From: Litoreibacter janthinus | Lineage (GTDB): Bacteria > Pseudomonadota > Alphaproteobacteria > Rhodobacterales > Rhodobacteraceae | Length of the DNA stretch: 64,000 nucleotides | Direction of reading: 5' to 3' | Assembly (NCBI RefSeq): GCF_900111945.1 | Contig: NZ_FOYO01000001.1 | Location: forward strand, 410,251-474,250 | Shown here: positions 1-8,284 of the stretch, in pieces | Layout of the letters: the number at the start of each line of letters is the position of its first letter | How positions within the stretch are numbered: position 1 is the stretch's first letter | Program-made: the position numbers and the translations under genes | The notes under the pieces: model-generated | Seen by the model: the letters and a program-made list of their open reading frames with translations, nothing else | The model's database searches: none | Told to the model about the DNA's origin: nothing

Positions 1-282
1 TTAGAGCCGAATATGCCCGCTATCGCAGTTGCAGGTGGTGTCGCCGCAAACCAAGCGATCCGCGCCAGCCTGTCAAAGCTCGCGGAAAGCCTCGGCGTTG
101 TGTTCACAGCCCCGCCATTGACGCTATGCACCGACAACGCCGCGATGATCGCTTGGGCAGGGATGGAACGGTTTCGCCTTGGCCTGATCGACGATCTCAC
201 CCTCACTGCGCGGCCCCGTTGGCCGCTTGATTCCGCCGCCCCTGCGATGCTTGGGTCCGGCAAGAAAGGAGCCAAAGCATGA
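1..282 (+). CDS. tsaD: TsaD, tRNA threonylcarbamoyladenosine synthase subunit (3' end only)
   Basis: The window opens inside this gene, so only the last 93 residues are present. TsaD transfers the threonylcarbamoyl group to A37 of ANN-decoding tRNAs, working with TsaB and TsaE. Visible family signatures are [10 protein letters not shown] near the start of the fragment and [12 protein letters not shown] about 30 residues later, the latter containing a metal-binding aspartate of the family. The stop codon overlaps the gpsA start (ATGA), so the two genes are probably cotranscribed. A TsaE homologue lies further on in the window. The N-terminal half lies outside and cannot be judged. Confidence 0.93.
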   Translation, partial: LEPNMPAIAVAGGVAANQAIRASLSKLAESLGVVFTAPPLTLCTDNAAMIAWAGMERFRLGLIDDLTLTARPRWPLDSAAPAMLGSGKKGAKA

Positions 283-1250
283 GCAAGATCACAGTGGCCG
301 GCGCAGGCGCCTTCGGTTCCGCGTTGGCAATTGCTTTGGACATGGCTGGTCGCGATGTCACCCTTGTAGGCCGCGCGGTAGAGGATTTTCGGATCAGCCG
401 CGACAATCCCCGCCTCAAAGGTGTGCCGATCCCCGAAAGCATCACGCTATCGACCGATCTGAATGTCACCGCCGACGACCTGCTGCTGCTTGCCGTGCCG
501 ATGCAGGCCATGTCCGGTTATCTGGAGCAATGGCAGCCCAAGCCGCGTGCCGCCATTGCTTGTTCGAAGGGTGTGGATCTTGCCACGGGGCGCGGCCCCA
601 CTGCGATTATCGATGACTTGCTCGATGCGCCGTCCGCGATCCTGACCGGCCCAAGTTTTGCGGCTGATATCGCGCGTGGACTGCCAACCGCGTTGGTCAT
701 AGCCACGCAGAACGACATTGGGGCGGAGCTTCAGGAAACCCTCTCGACAGACACGCTGCGCCTCTATCTTTCCGATGACCCCATCGGCGCTGAACTCGGC
801 GGTGCCCTTAAGAACGTCATCGCAATCGCGTGCGGTATTTGCATGGGCGCGGGCCTCGGCGAAAGCGCGCGCGCAGCCTTGATGACCCGTGGTATGGCCG
901 AGATGCTGCGCATGGCTGTCGCGATGGGGGCCAAGCCGGAAACGCTTGCAGGCCTTGCAGGTTTCGGCGATCTGGCGCTCACCTGCACCTCAGAACAATC
1001 TCGTAATTTCGCCTTTGGTCTTTCGCTTGGTGGCAAAGGCCCAGCACCCACCGCCACCACAGAAGGTCGCCACACCGCACGCGCAATCGTAAAGCTGGCT
1101 GACGCACAAGGCGTGGATATGCCCATCGCCAAAATGGTCGCCGGGGTGGTAGAAGAGAAACTAACACTGGAACAGGCGCTATCTTTGCTTCTGTCCCGAC
1201 CGCTGACAAAGGAATGGCCTTATGCTTATCGCCCTGATCTGCACCGATAA
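279..1250 (+). CDS. gpsA: Glycerol-3-phosphate dehydrogenase [NAD(P)+]
   Basis: Cytosolic enzyme that reduces dihydroxyacetone phosphate to sn-glycerol 3-phosphate for phospholipid synthesis. The 323-residue product has the usual family length. It shows the Rossmann motif [10 protein letters not shown] at residues 8-17, the GPSFA segment near residue 125, and LGGALKNV with the catalytic lysine at about residue 178. The ATG overlaps the tsaD stop, and the 3' end overlaps the next gene by 29 bases, indicating translational coupling in one operon. Confidence 0.96.
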   Translation: MSKITVAGAGAFGSALAIALDMAGRDVTLVGRAVEDFRISRDNPRLKGVPIPESITLSTDLNVTADDLLLLAVPMQAMSGYLEQWQPKPRAAIACSKGVDLATGRGPTAIIDDLLDAPSAILTGPSFAADIARGLPTALVIATQNDIGAELQETLSTDTLRLYLSDDPIGAELGGALKNVIAIACGICMGAGLGESARAALMTRGMAEMLRMAVAMGAKPETLAGLAGFGDLALTCTSEQSRNFAFGLSLGGKGPAPTATTEGRHTARAIVKLADAQGVDMPIAKMVAGVVEEKLTLEQALSLLLSRPLTKEWPYAYRPDLHR

Positions 1251-1494
1251 ACCCGATCACCTTGACACCCGCAAAGCGAACCGCGACGCGCATGTCGCGT
1301 ATCTTAAGGCGTCCGAATGCGTGAAGCAGGCAGGTCCATTTCTGGATTCCGGCGGGGATATGTATGGCTCTCTGATCGTGCTAGATCTCCCTGATATGGA
1401 CGCAGCCCACGCATGGGCTGCTGCTGACCCATATGCGCAAGCTGGCCTGTTCTCCGAGGTGCGGTTGGAGCAGTGGAACAAGGTCATCGGCTGA
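1222..1494 (+). CDS. YciI family protein
   Basis: A 90-residue protein resembling the YciI family, small ferredoxin-fold proteins related to muconolactone isomerase-like enzymes whose role is mostly unknown. The ATG lies within the last codons of gpsA and is preceded by AAAGGAATG, a plausible ribosome site. The features used are overall size, the HVAYLK helix near residue 25, the DMYGSLIVLD strand and the DPYAQAGLF segment typical of the family. Its stop overlaps the next start (TGATG). Substrate unknown. Confidence 0.8.
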   Translation: MLIALICTDKPDHLDTRKANRDAHVAYLKASECVKQAGPFLDSGGDMYGSLIVLDLPDMDAAHAWAAADPYAQAGLFSEVRLEQWNKVIG

Positions 1495-1907
1495 TGCGCT
1501 ACTGGCTGTTCAAATCCGAGCCGTCCGTCTGGTCATGGGATGATCAGGTCGCCAAAGGCGACGCGGGCGAGGAATGGGACGGCGTGCGTAACTACCAAGC
1601 CCGCAACTTCATGCGGGATATGGCAGTGGGCGACCGCGGCTTTTTCTACCATTCGCAGAAGGAAAAGGCCGTTGTCGGCATCGTCGAAATTTGTGCCGAG
1701 GCCCATCCCGACAGCACCACTGATGATGACCGCTGGGACTGCGTTGACATCAAAGCCATAAAGCCGTTGTCCAAGCCGGTTACTTTGGACCAGATCAAAG
1801 GCGATGGACGGCTTGATGACATGGCACTCGTCAAGCAATCGCGCTTGTCGGTACAACCGGTGACAAAGGAAGAATGGCAAATCGTGTGTGATCTGGGCGG
1901 TCTCTAA
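1494..1907 (+). CDS. EVE domain-containing protein
   Basis: A 137-residue single-domain EVE protein (PUA-like fold thought to bind modified bases or RNA). Family landmarks are the opening YWLFKSEPSVWSWDD, then WDGVRNYQARNFMRDM near residues 30-45 and GDRGFFYHS near residue 50. The start at 1494 is chosen because it matches the conserved N-terminus and overlaps the previous stop by one base. It is the last gene of the tsaD-gpsA-yciI run. Ligand and cellular role are not known from sequence. Confidence 0.88.
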   Translation: MRYWLFKSEPSVWSWDDQVAKGDAGEEWDGVRNYQARNFMRDMAVGDRGFFYHSQKEKAVVGIVEICAEAHPDSTTDDDRWDCVDIKAIKPLSKPVTLDQIKGDGRLDDMALVKQSRLSVQPVTKEEWQIVCDLGGL

Positions 1908-2004
1908 GCTCAGCCCCCCATTTAGCCCTTCACCAACAGAATAACTGGGTGAATTCCAGCTGCGCTGCTATCGTGTGAACTCATTGATTGAAAGGGAACG
2001 TCCC

Positions 2005-2397
2005 ATGGGGTTTTTAGCAGTCATTCTTGCGGCTTTCGCCGGATTTGCATTTGGCGCGGTCTGGTACATGACGCTGGCCAAACCTTGGATGGAAGCCGCG
2101 GGCATCAAGACCGGCCCTGATGGAAAGCCCGAGAACGACTCCATGACCCCCTACATTATGGCCGCGGTCGCGATGCTCCTTGTCGCTGGCATGATGCGTC
2201 ATGTCTTCGCGGCATCTGGCATAGTTGCGCCATTGTCGGGGTTGGTCACAGGGCTTGGCATCGGGCTGTTCTTCATCTCGCCCTGGATCATGATCAATAA
2301 TGGATACGGCGGGCGCCCATTCAAATTGACACTCATTGATGGCGGTTATGCCACCTTCGGCTGTGCAGTGATGGGCTTGGTCTTGGGCCTGTTCTAA
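2005..2397 (+). CDS. DUF1761-like membrane protein
   Basis: A 130-residue inner-membrane protein with about four hydrophobic segments. The N-terminal helix runs into FGAVWYMTLAKPWMEAAG, the pattern I associate with DUF1761 proteins. The start at 2005 is preceded by AAAGGGAACG; an upstream in-frame start at 1975 has no better ribosome site and would add a charged leader. The gene stands alone, about 100 bases after the EVE gene. Function unknown. Confidence 0.75.
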   Translation: MGFLAVILAAFAGFAFGAVWYMTLAKPWMEAAGIKTGPDGKPENDSMTPYIMAAVAMLLVAGMMRHVFAASGIVAPLSGLVTGLGIGLFFISPWIMINNGYGGRPFKLTLIDGGYATFGCAVMGLVLGLF

Positions 2398-2420
2398 GGC
2401 CCGCTTGCGTCAAAAATGAA

Positions 2421-2450
2421 AAGAGGGCTCCGACCCCCCGGAACCCTCTT
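2421..2450 (-). terminator. Rho-independent terminator, minus strand
   Basis: A 12-bp stem (AAGAGGGTTCCG / CGGAGCCCTCTT with one G-U pair when read on the minus strand) with a six-base loop, followed on that strand by TTCATTTTTGA. The T-rich tail exists only on the minus side, so it should end a leftward transcript. It lies more than 200 bases beyond the DUF2853-like gene, which has its own terminator, so it may belong to a separate small transcript. Confidence 0.6.
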
Positions 2451-2560
2451 CTACCCCACGTGCTTGGTTACTCGCACCACGTGACTATGAAACTGGTTCC
2501 GGCCTTACTGGCCCGATGACCAATTGCTAGTCCTCTTGCCCACGCAATGCAAACAAACTA
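2421..2560 (-). ncRNA. Candidate structured small RNA
   Basis: Between two convergent protein genes, the minus strand can fold into three successive hairpins: one of about 35 nt with arms AATTGGT / ACCAGTT and CGGGCC / GGCCGG, one bounded by CACGTG on both sides, and the terminator at 2421-2450. A perfect TTGACA hexamer is present on the minus strand at 2590-2585, but the matching -10 box is weak. No named RNA family was recognised. The 5' end given is approximate and the call is tentative. Confidence 0.35.
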
Positions 2561-2610
2561 ACTGCGCAATTCGACACCGATTTCTGTCAAATTTTCCAGA
2601 TACATAGACC

Positions 2611-2650
2611 TAGAAAGAAAGACGCCCGCGCGGCAAGCGGCGGGCGTTCA
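2611..2650 (-). terminator. Terminator of the DUF2853-like gene
   Basis: Read on the minus strand, ACGCCCGCCGC and GCGCGGGCGT form a GC-rich stem around a short loop, followed by CTTTCTTTCT. It starts about 25 bases beyond the stop codon of the DUF2853-like gene, the expected place for its intrinsic terminator. Confidence 0.75.
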
Positions 2651-2674
2651 AAACTCTCGATAGTCCGGCAGGGT

Positions 2675-3016
2675 TTAGCCGTAAACGGACTCTTTGCCGA
2701 AATGCTTGGTCAGCATGTAGTAAACCACAGCGCGGTATTTGTTACGCTCGGATTTGCCATAGGTTTCGATCACCGAGTTGATAGCTTCCATCAGCTGCGG
2801 GCTGTCGGACAGGCCCAGCTTCTTGATCAGGAAGTTGTTTTTGACAGTTTCCAGCTCAGCAGCTTGGCTACCAGCAACAGTAGAAGCGTCTGCGTTGTAG
2901 ATCGCAGGGCCACAGCCAATCGTGACCTTGGTCAGAAGGTCCATATCAGGCGTCATGCCACATTTGTTTTTCAGATCGTCCGCATAGACAGCGATCAGCT
3001 CGTCACGTTTTCCCAT
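2675..3016 (-). CDS. DUF2853 family protein
   Basis: A small soluble, charged protein of 113 residues matching the DUF2853 family as I remember it from Rhodobacterales (opening GKRDELIAVYADDLKNKCG, later TIGCGPAIYNADAS and RNKYRAVVYYMLTKHFGK). Start 3016 is preferred over the upstream start at 3034 because GGGAGATA lies about 8 bases before it. The gene is monocistronic with its own terminator. It has no catalytic motif or signal peptide. Function unknown. Confidence 0.82.
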   Translation of the reverse strand: MGKRDELIAVYADDLKNKCGMTPDMDLLTKVTIGCGPAIYNADASTVAGSQAAELETVKNNFLIKKLGLSDSPQLMEAINSVIETYGKSERNKYRAVVYYMLTKHFGKESVYG

Positions 3017-3154
3017 TGAAATATCTCCCACCAATGTTCGGGCGCACGCGGCCCTGTTTCGGACCTTGGAAAGGTCTTGCAGCGGACAATAGGGTCTAAA
3101 TCAGCCAATCCAAAGGAAAAAAACTGTGACTTTTCCCCGCAAGCGACAACAAGC

Positions 3155-3811
3155 TCAACGGCAGGTGCCCCAGCCCTTGTTCTGCAAATGAAAATGGTCC
3201 GCATGAAGTGCATTATACTCCGGCCCCAGCACAGTCGAGAACCACTGACAGCCGGTATCCCGCAAGCTGCGCAGGAAGCCTTGATGCGCCTCTGTACCGT
3301 CCCAATGCTCCAAAAGCTCGATCCGCGTGCCGTCATCCAAGACAACCCCGCCAATGTCGATGGAGGCCGCCGTCGCATGAGTGCTCATCCGGCTGGAAGA
3401 GCCGCGCACGGGACGGCAGTTATAGCTGCCGATATGTCGAAGCTCTTTGACGCCCTGACCCAGAAACTCCTTCGCAGCAGGTTGGACACCGTGCTGTTCC
3501 CACATGGCGAGCCGGAGCGCGGTTTCGCAAGCCGTTTCCACCGCGCGCAGCCTGGACGCCCCAACTCCAGACAGGTCCACACGATTGGGAATACCGCAGC
3601 GGGTTCCCGCCTCGAGTGGTGGCATAGCCTCGAACCGCCCTGCCTGCTCCAGCACCTGAAGGCACATTGCGTCATCAGCGAGCACACGTCGCAACTTGAA
3701 ATGGGTAACGGGCGTGACAGGATCAGACACCACTAATTCGCGCCACGGATTCCACTCTCGCGGCACGGGGCTACGTGGATCAGTAAACGCCCAGTAAACG
3801 CCAAACGCCAC
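3155..3811 (-). CDS. Extensin-like family protein, probably membrane-anchored
   Basis: The C-terminal half carries the extensin-like domain: a SYNCRP segment, THATAASIDIGG, and CQWFSTVLGPEYNALHADHFHLQ-type ending, with paired cysteines suggesting disulfides outside the cytoplasm. The domain resembles D,D-peptidase-like metal folds, but activity is not shown. The only ordinary start is GTG at 3811, which cuts off a strongly hydrophobic stretch (LRILLSIIGAIAVFAAV) that remains open in frame back to 3868. A strong AAGGAGG sits at 3877-3883, directly after the ahcY stop, 7 bases before an ATC codon at 3868. The true protein therefore probably starts upstream with a membrane anchor. It is cotranscribed with ahcY. 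Confidence 0.8.
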   Translation of the reverse strand: MAFGVYWAFTDPRSPVPREWNPWRELVVSDPVTPVTHFKLRRVLADDAMCLQVLEQAGRFEAMPPLEAGTRCGIPNRVDLSGVGASRLRAVETACETALRLAMWEQHGVQPAAKEFLGQGVKELRHIGSYNCRPVRGSSSRMSTHATAASIDIGGVVLDDGTRIELLEHWDGTEAHQGFLRSLRDTGCQWFSTVLGPEYNALHADHFHLQNKGWGTCR

Positions 3812-3880
3812 CGCGGCAAAAACCGCGATGGCGCCTATAATGCTCAGCAGTATGCGTAAAGTGGCGATAACGCCGCCTCC

Positions 3881-5266
3881 TTAGTAGCGATAATGCTCTG
3901 GCTTGAACGGACCGTCAGGCGACACACCGATATAAGCGGCTTGGTCTGCGTCCAGTTTCGACAGCTTCACGCCGATACGATCAAGGTGCAAACGCGCAAC
4001 CTTTTCGTCCAGATGCTTGGGCAGGATGTAGACGTCATTCTTGTATTCGTCGCCTTTCATCCAAAGCTCCATCTGCGCCAACACCTGATTGGTGAACGAT
4101 GCAGACATGACGAAGGACGGATGGCCAGTCGCGTTGCCAAGGTTCAACAAACGACCTTCAGAGAGCAGGATCAGACGATTGCCATTCGGCATCTCGATCA
4201 TGTCCACTTGCTCTTTGATGTTGGTCCATTTGTGGTTCTTCAGCGCGGCGACCTGAATCTCGTTATCGAAGTGACCGATGTTGCCGACAATTGCCATGTC
4301 CTTCATCTCGCGCATGTGCTCGATGCGGATCACGTCCTTGTTGCCGGTGGTGGTGATGAAGATATCGGCCGAGGACACGACGTCCTCCAGCAGTACAACT
4401 TCAAAGCCGTCCATCGCCGCTTGCAGCGCGCAGATCGGGTCAACTTCGGTGACCTTCACACGGGCACCAGCACCGCGCAGCGATGCAGCAGAGCCTTTGC
4501 CCACGTCGCCGTAGCCCATGACCACAGCAACTTTGCCCGCCATCATGGTGTCAGTGGCGCGGCGGATGCCGTCAACCAGCGATTCTTTACAGCCATATTT
4601 ATTGTCGAATTTCGACTTGGTGACAGAGTCGTTTACGTTGATTGCCGGGAATGGCAGTTGGCCCTTCTTCACCAGATCATACAGACGGTGAACGCCAGTC
4701 GTTGTCTCCTCGGAAACACCCTTGATCTGGTCGCGCATCTTGGTGAACCAGCCGGGGCTTGCTTCCATGCGTTTCTTGATTTGGGCCTGAATGGCGACTT
4801 CTTCCTCGGACGTTGCCACGCCAAATGCTTCACCGCCTTCAATCCGCGCACCGAGCAGGATGTAAAGCGTTGCGTCGCCGCCATCGTCAAGGATCAGGTT
4901 AGGACCTTCTGGGAACATAAAGGACTTATCGAGGTAATCCCAATGCTCTTCCAAGCTTTGACCTTTGATTGCGAAGACCGGTGTGCCACCCGCAGCGATT
5001 GCAGCAGCGGCGTGGTCTTGGGTCGAGAAGATGTTGCACGACGCCCAGCGCACATCCGCTCCAAGCGCCACTAGCGTTTCGATCAAAACAGCGGTCTGAA
5101 TGGTCATGTGCAGCGAGCCGACAATGCGTGCGCCAGCCAGCGGCTTGCTTTCACCGTACTCTGTGCGCAGCGCCATCAGGCCCGGCATTTCGGTTTCAGC
5201 AATATCCAACTCTTTGCGGCCGAACGCGGCAAGGTTGATGTCTTTGACGATATAGTCGTTAGCCAT
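3881..5266 (-). CDS. ahcY: S-adenosyl-L-homocysteine hydrolase
   Basis: Reversibly hydrolyses S-adenosylhomocysteine to adenosine and homocysteine, keeping the methylation cycle running; cytosolic, NAD-dependent. The product is 461 residues with the full family pattern: early [13 protein letters not shown], the substrate-site segment [17 protein letters not shown], the NAD-binding [15 protein letters not shown] near residue 250, and the C-terminal [12 protein letters not shown] ending. I looked for SAH or SAM riboswitch-like motifs in the roughly 75 bases upstream and recognised none. The extensin-like gene follows directly. Confidence 0.97.
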   Translation of the reverse strand: MANDYIVKDINLAAFGRKELDIAETEMPGLMALRTEYGESKPLAGARIVGSLHMTIQTAVLIETLVALGADVRWASCNIFSTQDHAAAAIAAGGTPVFAIKGQSLEEHWDYLDKSFMFPEGPNLILDDGGDATLYILLGARIEGGEAFGVATSEEEVAIQAQIKKRMEASPGWFTKMRDQIKGVSEETTTGVHRLYDLVKKGQLPFPAINVNDSVTKSKFDNKYGCKESLVDGIRRATDTMMAGKVAVVMGYGDVGKGSAASLRGAGARVKVTEVDPICALQAAMDGFEVVLLEDVVSSADIFITTTGNKDVIRIEHMREMKDMAIVGNIGHFDNEIQVAALKNHKWTNIKEQVDMIEMPNGNRLILLSEGRLLNLGNATGHPSFVMSASFTNQVLAQMELWMKGDEYKNDVYILPKHLDEKVARLHLDRIGVKLSKLDADQAAYIGVSPDGPFKPEHYRY

Positions 5267-5341
5267 TTGATACGGTCCTCATGGGAATTTGCGCTCCGCG
5301 TAACAGCTAAACGCCCCAATCTCAATGGGTCGCGCTCAGGA

Positions 5342-5644
5342 TCAGCCTTGTCCGTAGGGCAGGGCCGCAATCAGTGCATCTGCGTCCATATCGGGGGTCC
5401 AGTTGTCACCTTGAGCCAAAGCACAGCTTGTCCCGTCAGGATTGTAATTTACGACGGTCCAAGTCCCTCCGATGCCGGAGGCCCAGACGATCGTGCCGTC
5501 TTCGGCCATCACAGCTGGTGTTTCGTCATACCAGTCTACCAGAGCAGCTTCCATCTCGTCGGTTGCCATGCAAACGACGTCTTCCTGAGCCTGAACAGAC
5601 AGGGTGCTTAAAAGTAGGGCGGCAGTTGCAAAAAGCGGTTTCAT
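5342..5644 (-). CDS. Small exported protein of unknown function
   Basis: A 100-residue protein with a clear Sec signal peptide (MKPLFATAALLLSTLSVQAQ) and a mature part with two cysteines, rich in acidic and aromatic residues. The start at 5644 is preceded by GAAGGAGAAAACG. It lies 75 bases upstream of ahcY on the same strand. It is too small and lacks any active-site motif to be an enzyme of the methylation cycle, despite its position. Family not recognised. Confidence 0.7.
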   Translation of the reverse strand: MKPLFATAALLLSTLSVQAQEDVVCMATDEMEAALVDWYDETPAVMAEDGTIVWASGIGGTWTVVNYNPDGTSCALAQGDNWTPDMDADALIAALPYGQG

Positions 5645-5718
5645 CGTTTTCTCCTTCGGGGCTACAACCGTTAGAAGGTCACGAAGTTCCAAGTGATCAC
5701 GAAAAGGTGGGCATCGGC

Positions 5719-6312
5719 ATGGCAAAACAACTCAGAGCATGGCAACGCATGTTGTCCGGTCGCAGGCTTGATCTGCTGGACCCCACTCCCATGGATATCG
5801 AAATTGAAGACATCGCCCACGGGCTGGCCTTTGTTGCCCGATGGAACGGGCAAACCATGGGTGAGTTTGCCTATTCGGTCGCCGAACACTCGGTTCTGGT
5901 CGAGCGTCTCTATTCCGCTGCCAACCCAGTCGCACCGGTGAAATGGCAACTCGCCGCGCTACTGCATGACGCGCCGGAATATGTGATTGGCGATATGATT
6001 TCGCCGGTGAAAAACGCTGTTGGTCCGGGATATGCCGAACTCGACGACCGGCTGACTGCTGCGATCCACATCCGCTTTGGACTGCCAGCGGCCATTCCAG
6101 TTGCCGTGAAGAAACAGATCAAAAAAGCTGACAAGCTGTCTGCTTGGTTGGAGGCCACTCAGATCGCCGGCTTCTCGGTTGAGGAAAGCAACAAGTTTTT
6201 CGGCGCCCCCGGGGACCATGTACCGTTGCCGGAAAAACTGGTGCCACGCCCCCCGATGGAAGTGAAGGCCGAGTTTTTGCGCCGCTTTTCTGAACTGTCG
6301 GCCGCGCTATGA
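5719..6312 (+). CDS. HD-domain phosphohydrolase (YfbR-like)
   Basis: A 197-residue HD-superfamily hydrolase. The metal ligands expected for the superfamily are visible: histidine in AEHSVLV near residue 60, the HD pair in LLHDAPEYVIGD near residues 85-95, and a late aspartate in KKADKLSAWLEAT. This arrangement is like YfbR-type 5'-nucleotidases, but substrate cannot be told from sequence. The ATG at 5719 follows AAAAGGTGGGC. The gene is divergent from the small exported protein and overlaps the next start (ATGA). Confidence 0.85.
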   Translation: MAKQLRAWQRMLSGRRLDLLDPTPMDIEIEDIAHGLAFVARWNGQTMGEFAYSVAEHSVLVERLYSAANPVAPVKWQLAALLHDAPEYVIGDMISPVKNAVGPGYAELDDRLTAAIHIRFGLPAAIPVAVKKQIKKADKLSAWLEATQIAGFSVEESNKFFGAPGDHVPLPEKLVPRPPMEVKAEFLRRFSELSAAL

Positions 6313-6782
6313 ACATTCGCAAAGTGACTTTAGAAGACCTCGACGCGATCACCAAGATCATCAACGAAGTCGTCGCGATTGGCGGCACCACCGCATATCA
6401 GTCCTCGTTGCAACCGTCCCATTTTGACCGCTTCGTCACTCCTGAGGACAACCGAACGTTTATGCATGTCGCGGAGGTCGATGGTGTCGTCGTGGGCTTT
6501 CAATGGATGAGCCCCGACAAAAACGGCATGGGGGTGATCGCCACCTTCACAAAACCCGGAATAGCCCAACGCGGAATCGGCTCCGCGCTGTTCCAGCAAA
6601 CTTTGCAATGCTGTTTGGACGCTGGGTATACCTTGCTAGACGCCACGATCCGCGGGGACAATTCCGGTGGGCTGGCCTACTACTCGAAGATGGGCTTCGA
6701 AGATCATTCGGTGACCCGTGCGGTACCGCTGGAAGATGGCACGCCTGTGGATCGCGTGCACAAACGCATGAAGCTGGGGTAA
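6309..6782 (+). CDS. GNAT family N-acetyltransferase
   Basis: A 157-residue single-domain acetyltransferase. The acetyl-CoA binding motif A is seen as GIAQRGIGSALFQ near residues 85-100, followed by the GGLAYYSKMGFEDH segment typical of motif B. The acceptor is unknown; the HD hydrolase partner overlaps it by four bases, so both are translated together. The stop codon lies in a 16-base perfect palindrome (6779-6794). Confidence 0.88.
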   Translation: MNIRKVTLEDLDAITKIINEVVAIGGTTAYQSSLQPSHFDRFVTPEDNRTFMHVAEVDGVVVGFQWMSPDKNGMGVIATFTKPGIAQRGIGSALFQQTLQCCLDAGYTLLDATIRGDNSGGLAYYSKMGFEDHSVTRAVPLEDGTPVDRVHKRMKLG

Positions 6783-6794
6783 CCCATGGGTTAC
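6779..6794. repeat. 16-bp perfect palindrome between convergent genes
   Basis: GTAACCCATGGGTTAC is its own reverse complement and covers the stop codon of the acetyltransferase gene. It sits between convergent genes and has no T-tract, so it is not a classical terminator. It could be a protein-binding site or chance. Confidence 0.5.
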
Positions 6795-6886
6795 GCTGCA
6801 CCGTAGCAAGCGTTAACCGCTTTTCTTAGCTATCTGCAACTTGCCGCGATGCTGCGTTAACACAGCTTTACAGCAGGTTAGTAAAA

Positions 6887-7774
6887 TCAGCCCGAGGCCT
6901 CTGCCGCTACGACCGATTTCAGCCATCTCACAAAGATCTTCAACGCCTCCGAACGCGCGACTGGGCGGGTCACAAGGTAGTATCCCAACGTCGAGAGAGG
7001 GGCCTCGTGGAGGCAAACGAGATTACCGCTTTTCAAATCCCGCTCCACCAAGGCGCGGCCTTGGATTGATAGCCCCGCGCCTGCCCGCGCAGCGGAAAGG
7101 ACCAAAGCATTCGTCGGTAACTTGGTGATCGGAGTGCAAGACAAATCCAACCCAACCTCCTGCGCCCAGACCCGTTGCTCCAGCCGTTGCGTCTCGAACA
7201 CCCAGGGCAGCGCGCACAGGTCTTTCATCGAAGACCCTTCCCCCTTCGCCGCCAACTCAGGCGCGCCAACGACAACGTAATTCGCGTTCACCAAAAGCTC
7301 GGTGTCGAGGCCAGCCCATTCCCCGTGGCCATACCGGATCGCGAGGTCGAGCCCATCGCGCCGCATGTCGACCACGGCGTAAGAAGGCTGCAAGACCAGC
7401 TCAATTTCAGGATGCTCGGTCCAGAACGCTCCGATGCGCGGCATTAGCCAGTTCTCTGCGAAAGTCGGGGTCATGCCGACAGTCAAAGGCCGGTTCTGCC
7501 GCAAAGCTCTGATATCTCGGACTCCCGATGCTATCGTGGAAAAGCCTTCGCCAAGCGACAAGGCCAACGCGCGCCCCGCATCCGTCAGCCCCATGCCGGC
7601 ACCCTGACGGAAGACCAGTTCTGCCCCGAAATCCGCCTCCAGACCGCGCACATGCTGCGCGATGGCGGCGTGGGTCACGTTTAACTCCCGAGCGGCGGCT
7701 GAAAAGCTGTTATGCCGTGCAGTGGCCTCAAACGCCCGAAGCGCGGAGAGCGATGGAATGTCGTGCCAATCCAT
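6887..7774 (-). CDS. LysR-family transcriptional regulator, GcvA-like
   Basis: A 295-residue DNA-binding regulator. The N-terminal winged helix (LRAFEATARHNSFSAAAREL, then VTHAAIAQHVRGLE) and the effector-binding domain (TPTFAENWLMPRIGAFWTEHP, later GAGLSIQGRALVERDL) match the GcvA/AmpR-type subgroup. It is divergent from a 54-residue gene and a small membrane protein across a 103-base gap that contains a candidate operator, so it probably controls these and itself. Inducer unknown. Confidence 0.92.
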   Translation of the reverse strand: MDWHDIPSLSALRAFEATARHNSFSAAARELNVTHAAIAQHVRGLEADFGAELVFRQGAGMGLTDAGRALALSLGEGFSTIASGVRDIRALRQNRPLTVGMTPTFAENWLMPRIGAFWTEHPEIELVLQPSYAVVDMRRDGLDLAIRYGHGEWAGLDTELLVNANYVVVGAPELAAKGEGSSMKDLCALPWVFETQRLEQRVWAQEVGLDLSCTPITKLPTNALVLSAARAGAGLSIQGRALVERDLKSGNLVCLHEAPLSTLGYYLVTRPVARSEALKIFVRWLKSVVAAEASG

Positions 7775-7788
7775 CAGAGCATTGAAAG

Positions 7789-7806
7789 TTGAGCTAACAT
7801 GTTCAA
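7789..7806. promoter_or_regulatory. Candidate LysR operator in divergent promoter
   Basis: TTGAGCTAACATGTTCAA has TTGA/TCAA ends and a central AACATGTT palindrome. It lies just upstream of the LysR gene start (7774) and about 70 bases before the divergent small gene, a usual place for a LysR-type site. The assignment is by position and symmetry only. Confidence 0.4.
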
Positions 7807-7877
7807 AATTATACTGACGTGCAAATGAAAGGCAATAAGCGGATGATGACTCATCACTTCATAGAAGGACTGACACC

Positions 7878-8042
7878 ATGTTTAGCTTGCTTTCATCGAC
7901 CATCATTCGCGCAATCGAACGGCGGGCGGACTTTCCAGACCATCTGAAAGAGAACGCCGACCGTTATATCCGTAGCCCCCGCGCTCAACGCCGCGACGGC
8001 ATATCCCCACACACTGAGAAGCATGGATTTAACCTTTGGTAA
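7878..8042 (+). CDS. Small basic protein of 54 residues, unknown function
   Basis: A short open frame with a good ribosome site (GAAGGA, 8 bases before the ATG). The product begins MFSLLSSTIIRAIERR, continues with DHLKENADRYIRSPRAQRRD and ends HGFNLW. It has an amphipathic N-terminal helix and an arginine-rich middle, with no signal peptide. It is divergent from the LysR gene and its stop overlaps the TTG start of the next gene, so it looks like the first gene of a LysR-controlled pair. Family not recognised. Confidence 0.6.
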   Translation: MFSLLSSTIIRAIERRADFPDHLKENADRYIRSPRAQRRDGISPHTEKHGFNLW

Positions 8043-8284
8043 GCTCCGCTCTCAGCGTGCTGGACCGTGAGGCCGCCACATTTGCCCTGAAATGGGCGGC
8101 CTCACTGGTCCAGATCGCAGGATATGCGACGACCGCCTTCGGGATGACGCCGCTCAATGTCTACCTGTTCTTGGTGGGCCTGGTCGGCTGGTTCGCTGTC
8201 GGGGTCTTGTGGAAGGACCGTGCCATCATGCTGATCCACGCGGTTGCGCTTGCGGCAATGGTGACGGGACTGCTTAGCAGCTAA
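8036..8284 (+). CDS. Small inner-membrane protein, possibly DUF6552
   Basis: An 82-residue protein with two to three hydrophobic segments (FALKWAASLVQIAGYATTAF, NVYLFLVGLVGWFAVGVLW, IMLIHAVALAAMVTGLL). It resembles a small family annotated DUF6552 in Rhodobacteraceae, from memory. The start is uncertain: TTG at 8036 overlaps the preceding small gene by 7 bases, while GTG at 8057 would lose only seven residues. Its 3' end meets the convergent lipoprotein gene with an 11-base overlap. Confidence 0.65.
   Translation: MVSSALSVLDREAATFALKWAASLVQIAGYATTAFGMTPLNVYLFLVGLVGWFAVGVLWKDRAIMLIHAVALAAMVTGLLSS

Noticed and set aside
3893..5074. Long open frame on the plus strand opposite ahcY
   Set aside because: It mirrors the codon bias of ahcY, has no ribosome site and encodes a low-complexity His/Val-rich product without any recognisable domain.
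5267..5341. Possible SAM or SAH riboswitch upstream of ahcY
   Set aside because: The 75 bases contain no motif resembling SAM-II, SAM/SAH or SAH riboswitch cores known to me, and the short space argues against it.
6857..6873. Possible CtrA box TTAA-N7-TTACA
   Set aside because: It lies between convergent gene ends, where no promoter is expected, and matches the consensus only partly.
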